A stretch of DNA of 64,000 bases, taken from the NCBI RefSeq assembly GCF_046244365.1, contig NZ_CP176395.1, positions 6,696,001 through 6,760,000 on the forward strand. The letters are read 5' to 3'. The DNA is from Paenibacillus_V sp046244365. Lineage in GTDB: Bacteria > Bacillota > Bacilli > Paenibacillales > NBRC-103111. The position numbers and the translations under genes are program-made. The first letter of the stretch is position 1. Each line of letters begins with the position of its first letter. Positions 25,803 to 33,940 of the stretch are shown here, piece after piece. The notes under the pieces were generated by a model, which saw only the letters and a program-made list of their open reading frames with translations, made no database searches and was not told the origin of the DNA.

Positions 25803-25906
25803 GAACATTCCTCCAGCTGTCGACTCTAAGTTGGGGGGGGGGCCGCAAAGGACCCGATATTCTCATCTAAGGATCGAGTCATTGGGAAAAGCTTACGCCC
25901 CGTCAC

Positions 25907-26782
25907 TTACCCCTTCACCGCACCCGCCGAGATACCTTCGATGAAATGGTCCTGCGCCATGAAGTATACGACCAGCGTCGGCACGATCGCCGATACGGCC
26001 GCCCCCATAAGCAGTGCGTATTCCGTCCCGTATTCCGATTGAAAATGCTGCATGCCGAGCTGCAGCGTAAACAGCTTATCCGAGTTTATATAAATGAGCG
26101 GCCCGAGAAAATCGTTCCATGAATGCATAAAGGTGAAAATGACCAAACTCGCGATCGCCGGCCGCATAAGCGGCATCAGAATGCGCAGGTAAATGCCGAA
26201 CTCGCTTAAGCCGTCGATCCGCGCCGCCTCCGACAATTCCTCCGGAACCGACATATAGAACTGGCGAAACAGAAACACGCCGAACGGGCTGAACGCCCCG
26301 AGCAAAATAAGCGACCAGTGTGAATTGATCAAGCCGAACTGCTTCATCAGCAAAAATTGCGGAATCATCATTACCTGGAACGGAATCATCATCGTCGCCA
26401 AATACACCACGAACAGCTTATCCCGCTCGGGAAAACGCACCTTCGCGAACGCGTATGCGGCCATAGAGCAGGTAATCACCTGCAGCACCGTCGTGATGAC
26501 GGCGATTTTGACCGTATTCAAATAGTAGGTAAGAAACGGAACCTGCGTCCAAACTTTGACGTAATTATCCCAATAGATGGTGCTCGGAATCCACTTGATC
26601 GGAAACCCGAATATTTCCGCCTCCGCCTTAAGCGACGCCGACAGCATCCATACGAAGGGCACGACCATCGACAGCGAAACGATCGTCAACAGCCCGTACA
26701 AGATTCCTCTCCGGAGCAGCGCGCCCGGCTTATTTTTGCTGCGCGAACCGGCGGCACCTCCGCTTCGAATCACTGCTTCCAT
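25907..26782 (-). CDS. Sugar ABC transporter permease (MalG type)
   Basis: A 291-residue membrane protein with six helices and the EAA-type loop ELSEAARIDGLSEFGIYLRI near residue 205. It is the MalG/CUT1 subunit of a carbohydrate importer and pairs with the MalF-type subunit encoded 20 nt upstream. The ATPase (MsmX-like, shared in many Bacillota) is not encoded in this operon. Confidence 0.9.
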   Translation of the reverse strand: MEAVIRSGGAAGSRSKNKPGALLRRGILYGLLTIVSLSMVVPFVWMLSASLKAEAEIFGFPIKWIPSTIYWDNYVKVWTQVPFLTYYLNTVKIAVITTVLQVITCSMAAYAFAKVRFPERDKLFVVYLATMMIPFQVMMIPQFLLMKQFGLINSHWSLILLGAFSPFGVFLFRQFYMSVPEELSEAARIDGLSEFGIYLRILMPLMRPAIASLVIFTFMHSWNDFLGPLIYINSDKLFTLQLGMQHFQSEYGTEYALLMGAAVSAIVPTLVVYFMAQDHFIEGISAGAVKG

Positions 26783-26802
26783 ATTGCGTCACCTCGCTTG
26801 CT

Positions 26803-27699
26803 CTAGTAGTTAACCCATTTCTTCTGGCCCCGGAACTGAATGAGGGTAATAACCAGAATGAGCGCAAACAGCACGTATGCCATCGACGACGCATAGCCGT
26901 ACTCGTAGCGCTGGAAGGCCGTATAGTAAATATCGTAGACGAGCACGCGCGTCGCACGCCCCGGTCCGCCCTGCGTCAGGACGTATATCAAGTCGAACAC
27001 CTTGAACGAATTGATGATGCCGATAATAACGGTAAAAAAAATGACGGGCGACAGCATCGGCAGCGTTATTTTACGGAATCGAACAAACGCGCCTGCACCG
27101 TCGAGCTCGGCCGCCTCGTATAAATCTGCAGGAATTCCTTGCAGCCCTGCCAAATACAAAATCATATAATAACCGACGGAATGCCAGATGTTCACGATAA
27201 TGACGGATAGGAGCGCCCATTGCGAGGAGGCGAACCAGCCTGGAGGATGATCGATCCCGATGCTGTGCAAAAACCCGTTGATCGGCCCCATCGTAGGGTT
27301 GAACAGCAGCTGCCACACGACCGCTACTGCGATTGTCGATGTAATGTGAGGAAGAAACAGCGCCGTACGGAAAAACTTGATGCCTTTAATCCCTTTATTT
27401 AGCGCCACTGCGGCGACAATCGCCAAAAAAAGCGTGGCCGGCACCGTGATCACGGTCATAATGATGCTGTTGAGAAACGAAATGCGGAAGCTTTCGTCCG
27501 ACCAGAGCCGGATGTAGTTATCCAATCCGATAAAGCGGATGTCGCCGAAGCCGTTCCATTCGGTAAAGCTCATGCCGAACGAGGCGAGGACGGGAAATAA
27601 AATAAAGACGACGAATCCGATGATGTTCGGCAGCAAAAAGCCGTAGCCGATCAGCCGGCTGCGCCTTACGGCCGCTTTGGCGCTCTTCATGAAGCTCAA
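26803..27699 (-). CDS. Sugar ABC transporter permease (MalF type)
   Basis: A 298-residue CUT1 permease: N-terminal GYGFLLPNIIGFVVFILFPV helix, EAA loop ADLYEAAELDGAGAFVRFRK near residue 195, and C-terminal QFRGQKKWVNY. It carries the imported sugar with the MalG-type subunit. A large hairpin separates it from the binding-protein gene. Confidence 0.9.
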   Translation of the reverse strand: MSFMKSAKAAVRRSRLIGYGFLLPNIIGFVVFILFPVLASFGMSFTEWNGFGDIRFIGLDNYIRLWSDESFRISFLNSIIMTVITVPATLFLAIVAAVALNKGIKGIKFFRTALFLPHITSTIAVAVVWQLLFNPTMGPINGFLHSIGIDHPPGWFASSQWALLSVIIVNIWHSVGYYMILYLAGLQGIPADLYEAAELDGAGAFVRFRKITLPMLSPVIFFTVIIGIINSFKVFDLIYVLTQGGPGRATRVLVYDIYYTAFQRYEYGYASSMAYVLFALILVITLIQFRGQKKWVNY

Positions 27700-27791
27700 C
27701 CCCTTTTAAGATAACCCCACAAAGCGAGTGGAGCCTTCGTAGCGAATTCTTATTCCATTGCGGGGAGCCCCCGAAAACATTCTGTGTTAAA

Positions 27792-27841
27792 GGGCATGCG
27801 CTTCCGTTTTCGGACCTCACAAAACGGTTCGGCGCATGCCC
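27792..27841 (-). other. Strong intercistronic hairpin after sugar-binding gene
   Basis: GGGCATGCGC (27792-27801) pairs with GCGCATGCCC (27832-27841), extended inwards by CCGTTTT/AAAACGG. No good T-run follows. Its place after the binding-protein gene mirrors the hairpin at 20026-20055. Confidence 0.75.
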
Positions 27842-27869
27842 CGATTGGCAACGACCATTAGCCGGATAG

Positions 27870-29189
27870 TTACTTTTTACCTGCCGTAAAATCTTTGCCG
27901 TACTTATCGGCCCATTCCTTCTGAACGCGCTCGGCGATTTTCTCAATCGCCTTGTCGACGGATTGCTCTCCGGTCAGCGCAAGCTGCGTCTCCTGCGTAA
28001 ACACCGTGTTGACGATGATGTTTTTCACGCCAGGCAGGAAAGGATACTCCGGATATTCTTTTTGTTCAAGGAAATAGTGCAGGTTTTTCGGTTTGCGGCT
28101 GCCATCGCCGATGTACGCTTTCTTGATATCGTCGTTCGTGTAGCCGGTCAGGAATCCTTTGGAGACGAACTGCTTGGCGCCTTTCGGACCTGCCAGGTAC
28201 TGCAGCACTTTATAGGCTTCGTCCTTATGCTTCGACTTTTTGTTGATCATGATCGATACGGGATTCGCGAGACTCGTATTGGCCGGCGAGCCTTCCGGAT
28301 GCGGAACCGGAACGACGTCCCAGTCGAAGCTTATTTTCTTCTCGTCCTCAGCTTGGCGCAGCTGCGCGACATGCCAATCGCCGATCAAATTCATGGCGAC
28401 GTTGCCCTTCTGGAAAGCGGCGTTGTAATGCGCCGAAGTCGTAATTTGCTCCGCCCATGGCATGATCGAGCCGTCCTTCTCCATATCGAGGCGGAGCTGC
28501 AGCCCTTTTTTGAACGGGGTCAAATCCTTGTCGATAATCGAAGCTCCGGCCTGGACCGACTGCATGTACCACGTTTGCGGCCACTGCTGCACATAAGCGC
28601 CGTAAACTTTATTCGCGCCTTCGCCCTTGGTCATCTTCTTCGAAAGCTCGCGGAATTCGTTCCACGTCATATCGGCTTTCGGATAAGGAATGCCGGCTTG
28701 ATCGAACAGCGTTTTGTTGTAATACAGCATGTAATTCGATTTGCGGTAAGGCAGGCCGTACGTCTTGCCGTTTACCTTCGAACCGTCGTAGAGCGGTCCG
28801 TAGCCGGAAACGTCAGTATTGTTTTTCTTGATGTAGCCGTCGAGCTCTTCAAGAATGTTCGTATCGAGAAACACGTCCATCGTCCCGCCGATCAAATCGA
28901 TATCTTCGCCCGAGGAAAGCTGCATTCTCACCTTCTCGTAATATTGCTTGACCGGAACGGTTTCAAAATTGACCGTAATATTCGGATTCTCTTTTTTGAA
29001 CTCCTCATACGCCGCTTTCATCGTTTCGAGATCGTCCGGCAGCACCGACATGCGGAGCGTGACCGGCTTTTGCTCGCCCTCCGCGCCTGCGGCCGGCGTT
29101 GGTTCCGCTTTCTTTTCGCCGCAGCCTGCTAGAATCCCGCCCGTCAGCACGACGGATAATGCAAGGGACAACGTTTTTTTCATTGCCAT
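27870..29189 (-). CDS. Sugar ABC transporter substrate-binding lipoprotein
   Basis: A 439-residue protein with a lipoprotein signal (lipobox LAGC near residues 20-23) followed by a GEKKAEPTPAAGAEG linker. The mature part is an extracellular solute-binding protein of the CUT1 type (LRMSVLPDDLETMKAAYEEF, GGTMDVFLD, EVNP-like ending in NTVFTQETQLALTGEQSVDKA in part). It is the first gene of the operon SBP-MalF-MalG-sulfatase and likely binds a sulfated or host/algal glycan fragment. That substrate is inferred only from the sulfatase. Confidence 0.9.
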   Translation of the reverse strand: MAMKKTLSLALSVVLTGGILAGCGEKKAEPTPAAGAEGEQKPVTLRMSVLPDDLETMKAAYEEFKKENPNITVNFETVPVKQYYEKVRMQLSSGEDIDLIGGTMDVFLDTNILEELDGYIKKNNTDVSGYGPLYDGSKVNGKTYGLPYRKSNYMLYYNKTLFDQAGIPYPKADMTWNEFRELSKKMTKGEGANKVYGAYVQQWPQTWYMQSVQAGASIIDKDLTPFKKGLQLRLDMEKDGSIMPWAEQITTSAHYNAAFQKGNVAMNLIGDWHVAQLRQAEDEKKISFDWDVVPVPHPEGSPANTSLANPVSIMINKKSKHKDEAYKVLQYLAGPKGAKQFVSKGFLTGYTNDDIKKAYIGDGSRKPKNLHYFLEQKEYPEYPFLPGVKNIIVNTVFTQETQLALTGEQSVDKAIEKIAERVQKEWADKYGKDFTAGKK

Positions 29190-29309
29190 TTCCCCCTTAC
29201 TCTATGATAAGATTTTGTGTACAAGGCAATTATATAGAGCAGCATGATAGGACATAAGGTGAAAGTTTTATGCCCCTTTCCCTCCTACAGGCCTCAAGGG
29301 GGTGTATCG

Positions 29310-30815
29310 ATGATTTTTTTGACGGTACTGTTTCTCATCTTTTCGGTGTTGTTTACGTACAAACATTTGACAAGCGTGTCAACCCGGTTCCTGTACGGCA
29401 TTATGCTGGGCTGGGTGCTTTCGTTCGTTTCGTTTATTTTGTACCTAAGCAAATTCAACTATTATTACAACGTGATCAGCCGTTTTTTTGACTTCAGCCC
29501 CGGAACGTGGAACCATCTCGTTCTCGTCAATTTCAATCCCGACGTACTGATCCGGATGCTGAACGGCGGCGTTATTTTGTTTCAATTCTCTTTCCTCTGT
29601 TACGCGGTCTCGTTCGTCAAACGGTCCAAAAAAGGGAAGTCCCTGTACGTGTACGCGCTCATCGGACTCGTCTCCGCCATTCAGCTGGCATACTACGATC
29701 CAAGCATCAACCTGCTTCTGCAGGACCGGTTCGGCGGTACCTCCGCGGAAGGCCGCGCCCTGTTCGCCGCGGTGACCCAAACGCTCAACACCGGCTTTCA
29801 GCTGGCCAATTACGGCTATTTGCTGCTCGCTTTCGGACTGCTGCTGAACGATTATTTCAATACGCCCAAAATCAAATTTTTGAAAAACTACGCCCTGTTC
29901 AATATTCTCACCCTCGTCCCGGTCGCGGCCATTCACGCGCTTACGTTCAACTGGGCGCCGAAGGTGCTGGTCAAAGCGACGGTCATGCCGGGCTATCACA
30001 ATTATTTGCAGCCACAGATCGGCACGTATACGGCGGTATTCAACGTCTTTCCGTATGTGGCGTTCGCCGCGCTCGCCTTCATGATTGCAGTTATCGTCAA
30101 ATACAGCTCGATCGAAACGTATCACCGCAACCGCGACGTGCAGATAAGCAAAAGCATCGACACCGCATCCCTTGGCGTCAGGGCGTTCACCCACGCGCTC
30201 AAAAACCATCTTCTTGCCATTCGTTCGGAAGCGGAGTTTTTGAAGGAAAAGCATGCAAACGACAATGAAACCGCATACAGCCTGGAGCTGATGCTCGATT
30301 CCTGCGCCAAATCGTTTGAAAGCATCGATTATGCTGCCGATAAGCTCAAAACGATCGAGCTTAATCTCCAGCATACGGTGCTCGATGCCCCCGTCCGAAC
30401 GGCGCTGGCACGATTTCAAGCGTCGAAGCGCCAGCATGCGCAGATCCATTTCCGTCTGTCCGGCGACATCCCGGCTGTGTACATGGACGAGTTCCATATG
30501 AGCGAAGCGGTGTTCAATATCGTCGAAAACGCGCTCGAATCGTTCGGGGACAGGCAGGACGGCGTCATCGAAATCGAGATCGGCCAGCAGAACGGCTGGG
30601 GGGTCATCTCGATCCGCGACAACGGTCAGGGCGTACCGTCCGAGCATCTGGACAGCATTTTCTCTCCCTTCTTTACGACCAAGTCGTCCGTAACCAACTG
30701 GGGGATCGGCTTGTCGTACTGCCACAAAATCGTAGCCGCGCACGATGGCGACATTACAGTCGAAAGCGGGCCGCAGGCGGGCACGTTGTTCAAAATCGTC
30801 TTGCCAACGATCTGA
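29310..30815 (+). CDS. Membrane sensor histidine kinase
   Basis: A 501-residue kinase starting at ATG 29310 (AAGGGGG upstream). The first 275 residues are a multi-helix membrane sensor (about seven or eight helices) without recognisable extracellular domain. The phospho-acceptor region is FTHALKNHLLAIRSEAEFL, and the ATPase domain shows NIVENALES, DNGQGVP, and FFTTKSSVTNWGIGLSYCHK. It is divergent from the sugar importer and is followed by its partner regulator, suggesting that it controls that operon. Confidence 0.87.
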   Translation: MIFLTVLFLIFSVLFTYKHLTSVSTRFLYGIMLGWVLSFVSFILYLSKFNYYYNVISRFFDFSPGTWNHLVLVNFNPDVLIRMLNGGVILFQFSFLCYAVSFVKRSKKGKSLYVYALIGLVSAIQLAYYDPSINLLLQDRFGGTSAEGRALFAAVTQTLNTGFQLANYGYLLLAFGLLLNDYFNTPKIKFLKNYALFNILTLVPVAAIHALTFNWAPKVLVKATVMPGYHNYLQPQIGTYTAVFNVFPYVAFAALAFMIAVIVKYSSIETYHRNRDVQISKSIDTASLGVRAFTHALKNHLLAIRSEAEFLKEKHANDNETAYSLELMLDSCAKSFESIDYAADKLKTIELNLQHTVLDAPVRTALARFQASKRQHAQIHFRLSGDIPAVYMDEFHMSEAVFNIVENALESFGDRQDGVIEIEIGQQNGWGVISIRDNGQGVPSEHLDSIFSPFFTTKSSVTNWGIGLSYCHKIVAAHDGDITVESGPQAGTLFKIVLPTI

Positions 30816-30901
30816 TCCGCAGGCATAGGGGGAATAAAACATTCCCCTTGCCAACCGTTCCAAAGCTAACTATAGATAGTTCAGAGGGAGGCGAACGCGT
30901 C

Positions 30902-31585
30902 ATGGAGCCTAAAATCAAACTGCTCGTGGTCGACGACATGGAAGCGCACCGCAGACGGCTCGAAAGAATTGTCGCGGAATGTCCCGACATGGAGGTCCTC
31001 GCATCGGCGAAGTCGGGCTACGAAGCCGTGCTCGACGCGGCCATGCATCAACCCGATATCGTGCTGATGGATATCGAAATGGAAGACGCCATGGCGGGCA
31101 TCAAGGCGGCGAAGCAAATCCACGAAAAACTGCCGCACATCAAAATCATCGTATTGACGGTGCATAAGGACGACAATTTTATTTTTGCCGCTTTTCAGTC
31201 GGGCATTATGGATTACGTCCTCAAGACCGCGCCCAAGGAGGAAATCGTCGAAGCTATCCGCTCCGCCTATCAGGACCGTTCGCCCATCCGGCCGATGATC
31301 GCCCAGAAAATAAGAAGCGAATTCCAGCGCGTCAAGAAGACGGAGCAAAGTCTGCTGTACGTCATTCAAATCATATCCGAGCTGACGCCAAGCGAGCTGC
31401 ATGTGCTGAAGCTGCTGTGCGAGAACAAGCCGCGCAAAAAGATCGCTGAAGAACGCAGCGTCGAGGCCGAAACCATCAAGAAACAGATCGGCAGCATTCT
31501 CAAAAAGTTCCAAATGGACAATATCGCCTCCGTTATCGCAAGCGTCAATGAACTGAACATTTTTGAAATATTGAAAAAACTGTAG
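30902..31585 (+). CDS. LuxR/NarL-type response regulator
   Basis: A 227-residue regulator from ATG 30902 (GGGAGG ten bases upstream). The receiver domain shows the acidic pair VVDD, phospho-acceptor in IVLMDIEMED and the conserved Lys in DYVLKTAPKEE. The C-terminal helix-turn-helix reads LTPSELHVLKLLCENKPRKK then EAETIKKQIGSILKKF, a diverged LuxR domain. Partner of the kinase encoded 86 nt upstream. Confidence 0.88.
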   Translation: MEPKIKLLVVDDMEAHRRRLERIVAECPDMEVLASAKSGYEAVLDAAMHQPDIVLMDIEMEDAMAGIKAAKQIHEKLPHIKIIVLTVHKDDNFIFAAFQSGIMDYVLKTAPKEEIVEAIRSAYQDRSPIRPMIAQKIRSEFQRVKKTEQSLLYVIQIISELTPSELHVLKLLCENKPRKKIAEERSVEAETIKKQIGSILKKFQMDNIASVIASVNELNIFEILKKL

Positions 31586-31616
31586 AAAACGAAGGCGAAC
31601 CGCCTTCGTTTTCTAC
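31582..31616 (+). terminator. Terminator overlapping the regulator stop codon
   Basis: GTAGAAAACGAAGGCG and CGCCTTCGTTTTCTAC form a perfect 16-bp stem with a 3-nt loop; the left arm includes the TAG stop. A short T-rich tail follows. Confidence 0.8.
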
Positions 31617-31649
31617 GTTTCTCCCTTCCGTCATTCGATAGTTTCCTTC

Positions 31650-31679
31650 TTGACGGTCTAATGGAAGCCGGCTTACACT
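31650..31679 (+). promoter_or_regulatory. Promoter of the marR-exporter operon
   Basis: TTGACG (31650-31655), 18 nt, TACACT (31674-31679). Confidence 0.5.
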
Positions 31680-31685
31680 ATTGTT

Positions 31686-31710
31686 TAGCCGACTAACGTT
31701 TAGTCGGCTA
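31686..31710. promoter_or_regulatory. MarR operator
   Basis: TAGCCGACTAA (31686-31696) and TTAGTCGGCTA (31700-31710) are perfect 11-bp arms with a CGT centre, just downstream of the -10 and 27 nt before the marR start. This is the usual layout for an autoregulated MarR gene. Confidence 0.75.
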
Positions 31711-31736
31711 ACTAATAGCCGAAACCGGAGGAAACG

Positions 31737-32210
31737 ATGAATCTTCACCAAACCAATTCGCTCACTCACCTGCTCGTGCAAGTGATGAAGCTGCACCGCC
31801 ATAGCATTCATCTGCTTATCCGCGACTTCGACGTGCATCCCGGTCAGCCGCCGCTGCTCCGCCATTTATCGGAGCGAGACGGACAGAGCCAGAAGGAGCT
31901 GGCCGGCAGCATGCAGATAGCCCCTGCGACGATGACGGTCATGCTGAAGCGCATGGAGAAAGCGGGACTCGTCTACCGGCGGCCGGACGAACGCGATCAG
32001 CGGGTTATCCGGGTCTACTTGACGAAGCAGGGCTGCGAAGCGCACGAAGCCGTAAGGGAAGCGCTGCGTGAACTGGAGGCGAAATGCTTCGAGCATTTTA
32101 CGGAAGAGGAAAAAAGCTCGCTCCGTCACATGATGCTCCGTGCGCATGAAAACTTGACGGCCGTCCCCGGCACCATGCAGCCTATTCGCAAACGAGGTGC
32201 CGATGCATGA
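31737..32210 (+). CDS. MarR-family transcriptional regulator
   Basis: A 157-residue winged-helix protein: dimerisation helices at both ends, the HTH DGQSQKELAGSMQIAPATMT at about residues 44-63, and the wing ...AGLVYRRPDERDQRVIRVYLT. It likely represses its own operon, including the two ABC exporter genes, through the dyad upstream; a drug or stress ligand would relieve it. ATG follows CCGGAGGAAACG, and the end overlaps the next start (ATGA). Confidence 0.9.
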   Translation: MNLHQTNSLTHLLVQVMKLHRHSIHLLIRDFDVHPGQPPLLRHLSERDGQSQKELAGSMQIAPATMTVMLKRMEKAGLVYRRPDERDQRVIRVYLTKQGCEAHEAVREALRELEAKCFEHFTEEEKSSLRHMMLRAHENLTAVPGTMQPIRKRGADA

Positions 32211-33940
32211 GAAACCTGATCGTTTATGTAAAGCCTTACTGGAAGGCGGCTGTCTTAGCGCCTTTATTTATGCTGCTTGAGGTATACATGGATTTGCTGC
32301 AGCCGAAGCTCATGGCCCAAATCGTCAACGTCGGCGTTGCGGAACGCGACCTGGCCAATATCTGGCAATCCGGCGGCATGATGCTCGGCATTGCGGTTAT
32401 CGGGCTGATCGGGGGCGTAGGCTGCACGATATTTTCCAGCATCGCATCCCAGCACTTCGGCGCCGACGTCCGCAAAGATTTGTTTCAAACGGTGCAAACG
32501 TTCTCGTTTCGCAATCTGGATACATTCCAAACGGGCTCGCTTGTCACCCGCTTGACCAACGACGTCGTTCAATTGCAAACATTCGTGCAAATGACGCTGC
32601 GCATTTTCGTCCGTGCGCCGTTTCTGTCGCTTGGCAGCGTGATCATGGCGATCACGATCAGTCCACGGCTCGCCCTTATTATGGCCGTATCGATTCCTAT
32701 CCTGTTCGTCGTCTTGTTTCTGGTCATCCGCTATGCCTTTCCTCTTTTCTCCAAAGTGCAGAGCAAGCTCGACGGCGTCAATACCGTCCTGCAGGAGAAT
32801 CTGACGGGCATCCGCGTCGTTAAAGCGTTCGTCCGTTCGGAGTTCGAAGGCGAGCGGTTCGGCCGCGCCAATCGGGATTATATGGATATGGCCATGAAGG
32901 CGACCCGAGCGATTGCGCTCAACATGCCGATCATGCAGCTGATCATGAATGCAAGCGTCGTCGCTGTGCTTTGGTACGGGGGCCAGCGCTATTGGACGGG
33001 AGACATGCCGATCGGCGACTTGATCGCCTTCCTCAATTATGTGACGCAGGTGCTGTTCTCTCTGCTGATGGTGGGCATGATGATCATGTCCGTTTCTCGC
33101 GCCAAGGTTTCGGCGGCACGCATCAACGAGGTGCTGGAGACGCGGCCGGAAATTACCGATACGGCTGACGCCGAAGGAAATTCGGTGCGCGCCGGCAAAG
33201 TCGCGTTCAACGATGTTTCGTTCGGCTACGATACCGGGCGGGAGCCGGTGCTGCGCAATATTTCCTTTACGGCCCAGCCCGGTCAAACGGTTGCCATACT
33301 CGGCGCCACCGGCTCGGGCAAATCGAGCCTCGTCGGTCTAATCCCTCGCCTTTATGAAGCTTCGTCAGGCAGCGTGACGATCGACGGCACCGATGTCCGC
33401 CATATCGCGCTCGATCACCTGAGAAGCCGGATCGGCATGGTATTTCAGGAATCCATGCTGTTCACCGGCACGATTCGCGACAACATCCGCTTCGGCAGAA
33501 CGGACGCATCGCAGGAAGAAGTCGAAGCCGCGGCACAAGCCGCTCAAGCGCACAACTTCATCTCCCTCATGCCGGATGGCTACGATACGGTTCTCGGGCA
33601 GCGGGGCGTCAATTTGTCCGGCGGACAAAAGCAGCGGGTTTGCATCGCGCGGGCGCTGCTCGTCAAGCCCGGCATTCTGATTCTGGACGACAGCACGAGC
33701 GCCGTCGATCTCGGTACGGAATCCCGCATACAGAAGGCGCTCAAGGAATTGATCCGCGACAGCACCTGCTTTCTGATCGCACAGCGCATCTCCTCGGTTC
33801 TGGATGCCGATACGATCATTTTGCTCGAGGAAGGACGCATTGCCGCGCAAGGCACGCATCGCGAGCTTATGGCCGTAAGCCCGATGTACCGGGATATTTA
33901 CCGCTCGCAGCTGGGGAAGGAGGATGTCGTTTATGTCTGA
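32207..33940 (+). CDS. ABC exporter half-transporter (first subunit)
   Basis: A 577-residue fused exporter: six-helix membrane domain (1-310) and ATPase. Walker A GATGSGKSS, signature NLSGGQKQRV, Walker B ILILDDSTSAVD: the catalytic carboxylate after Walker B is Asp, not Glu, so this nucleotide site is probably degenerate, as in heterodimeric exporters (LmrC/YfiB, TM287 type). It overlaps the next gene by 8 nt, fitting a heterodimer. Substrates likely include drugs or lipids. Confidence 0.9.
   Translation: MRNLIVYVKPYWKAAVLAPLFMLLEVYMDLLQPKLMAQIVNVGVAERDLANIWQSGGMMLGIAVIGLIGGVGCTIFSSIASQHFGADVRKDLFQTVQTFSFRNLDTFQTGSLVTRLTNDVVQLQTFVQMTLRIFVRAPFLSLGSVIMAITISPRLALIMAVSIPILFVVLFLVIRYAFPLFSKVQSKLDGVNTVLQENLTGIRVVKAFVRSEFEGERFGRANRDYMDMAMKATRAIALNMPIMQLIMNASVVAVLWYGGQRYWTGDMPIGDLIAFLNYVTQVLFSLLMVGMMIMSVSRAKVSAARINEVLETRPEITDTADAEGNSVRAGKVAFNDVSFGYDTGREPVLRNISFTAQPGQTVAILGATGSGKSSLVGLIPRLYEASSGSVTIDGTDVRHIALDHLRSRIGMVFQESMLFTGTIRDNIRFGRTDASQEEVEAAAQAAQAHNFISLMPDGYDTVLGQRGVNLSGGQKQRVCIARALLVKPGILILDDSTSAVDLGTESRIQKALKELIRDSTCFLIAQRISSVLDADTIILLEEGRIAAQGTHRELMAVSPMYRDIYRSQLGKEDVVYV

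Noticed and set aside
27963..29132. 389-codon plus-strand frame
   Set aside because: Antisense of the sugar-binding lipoprotein gene; no start signal and no recognisable domain.
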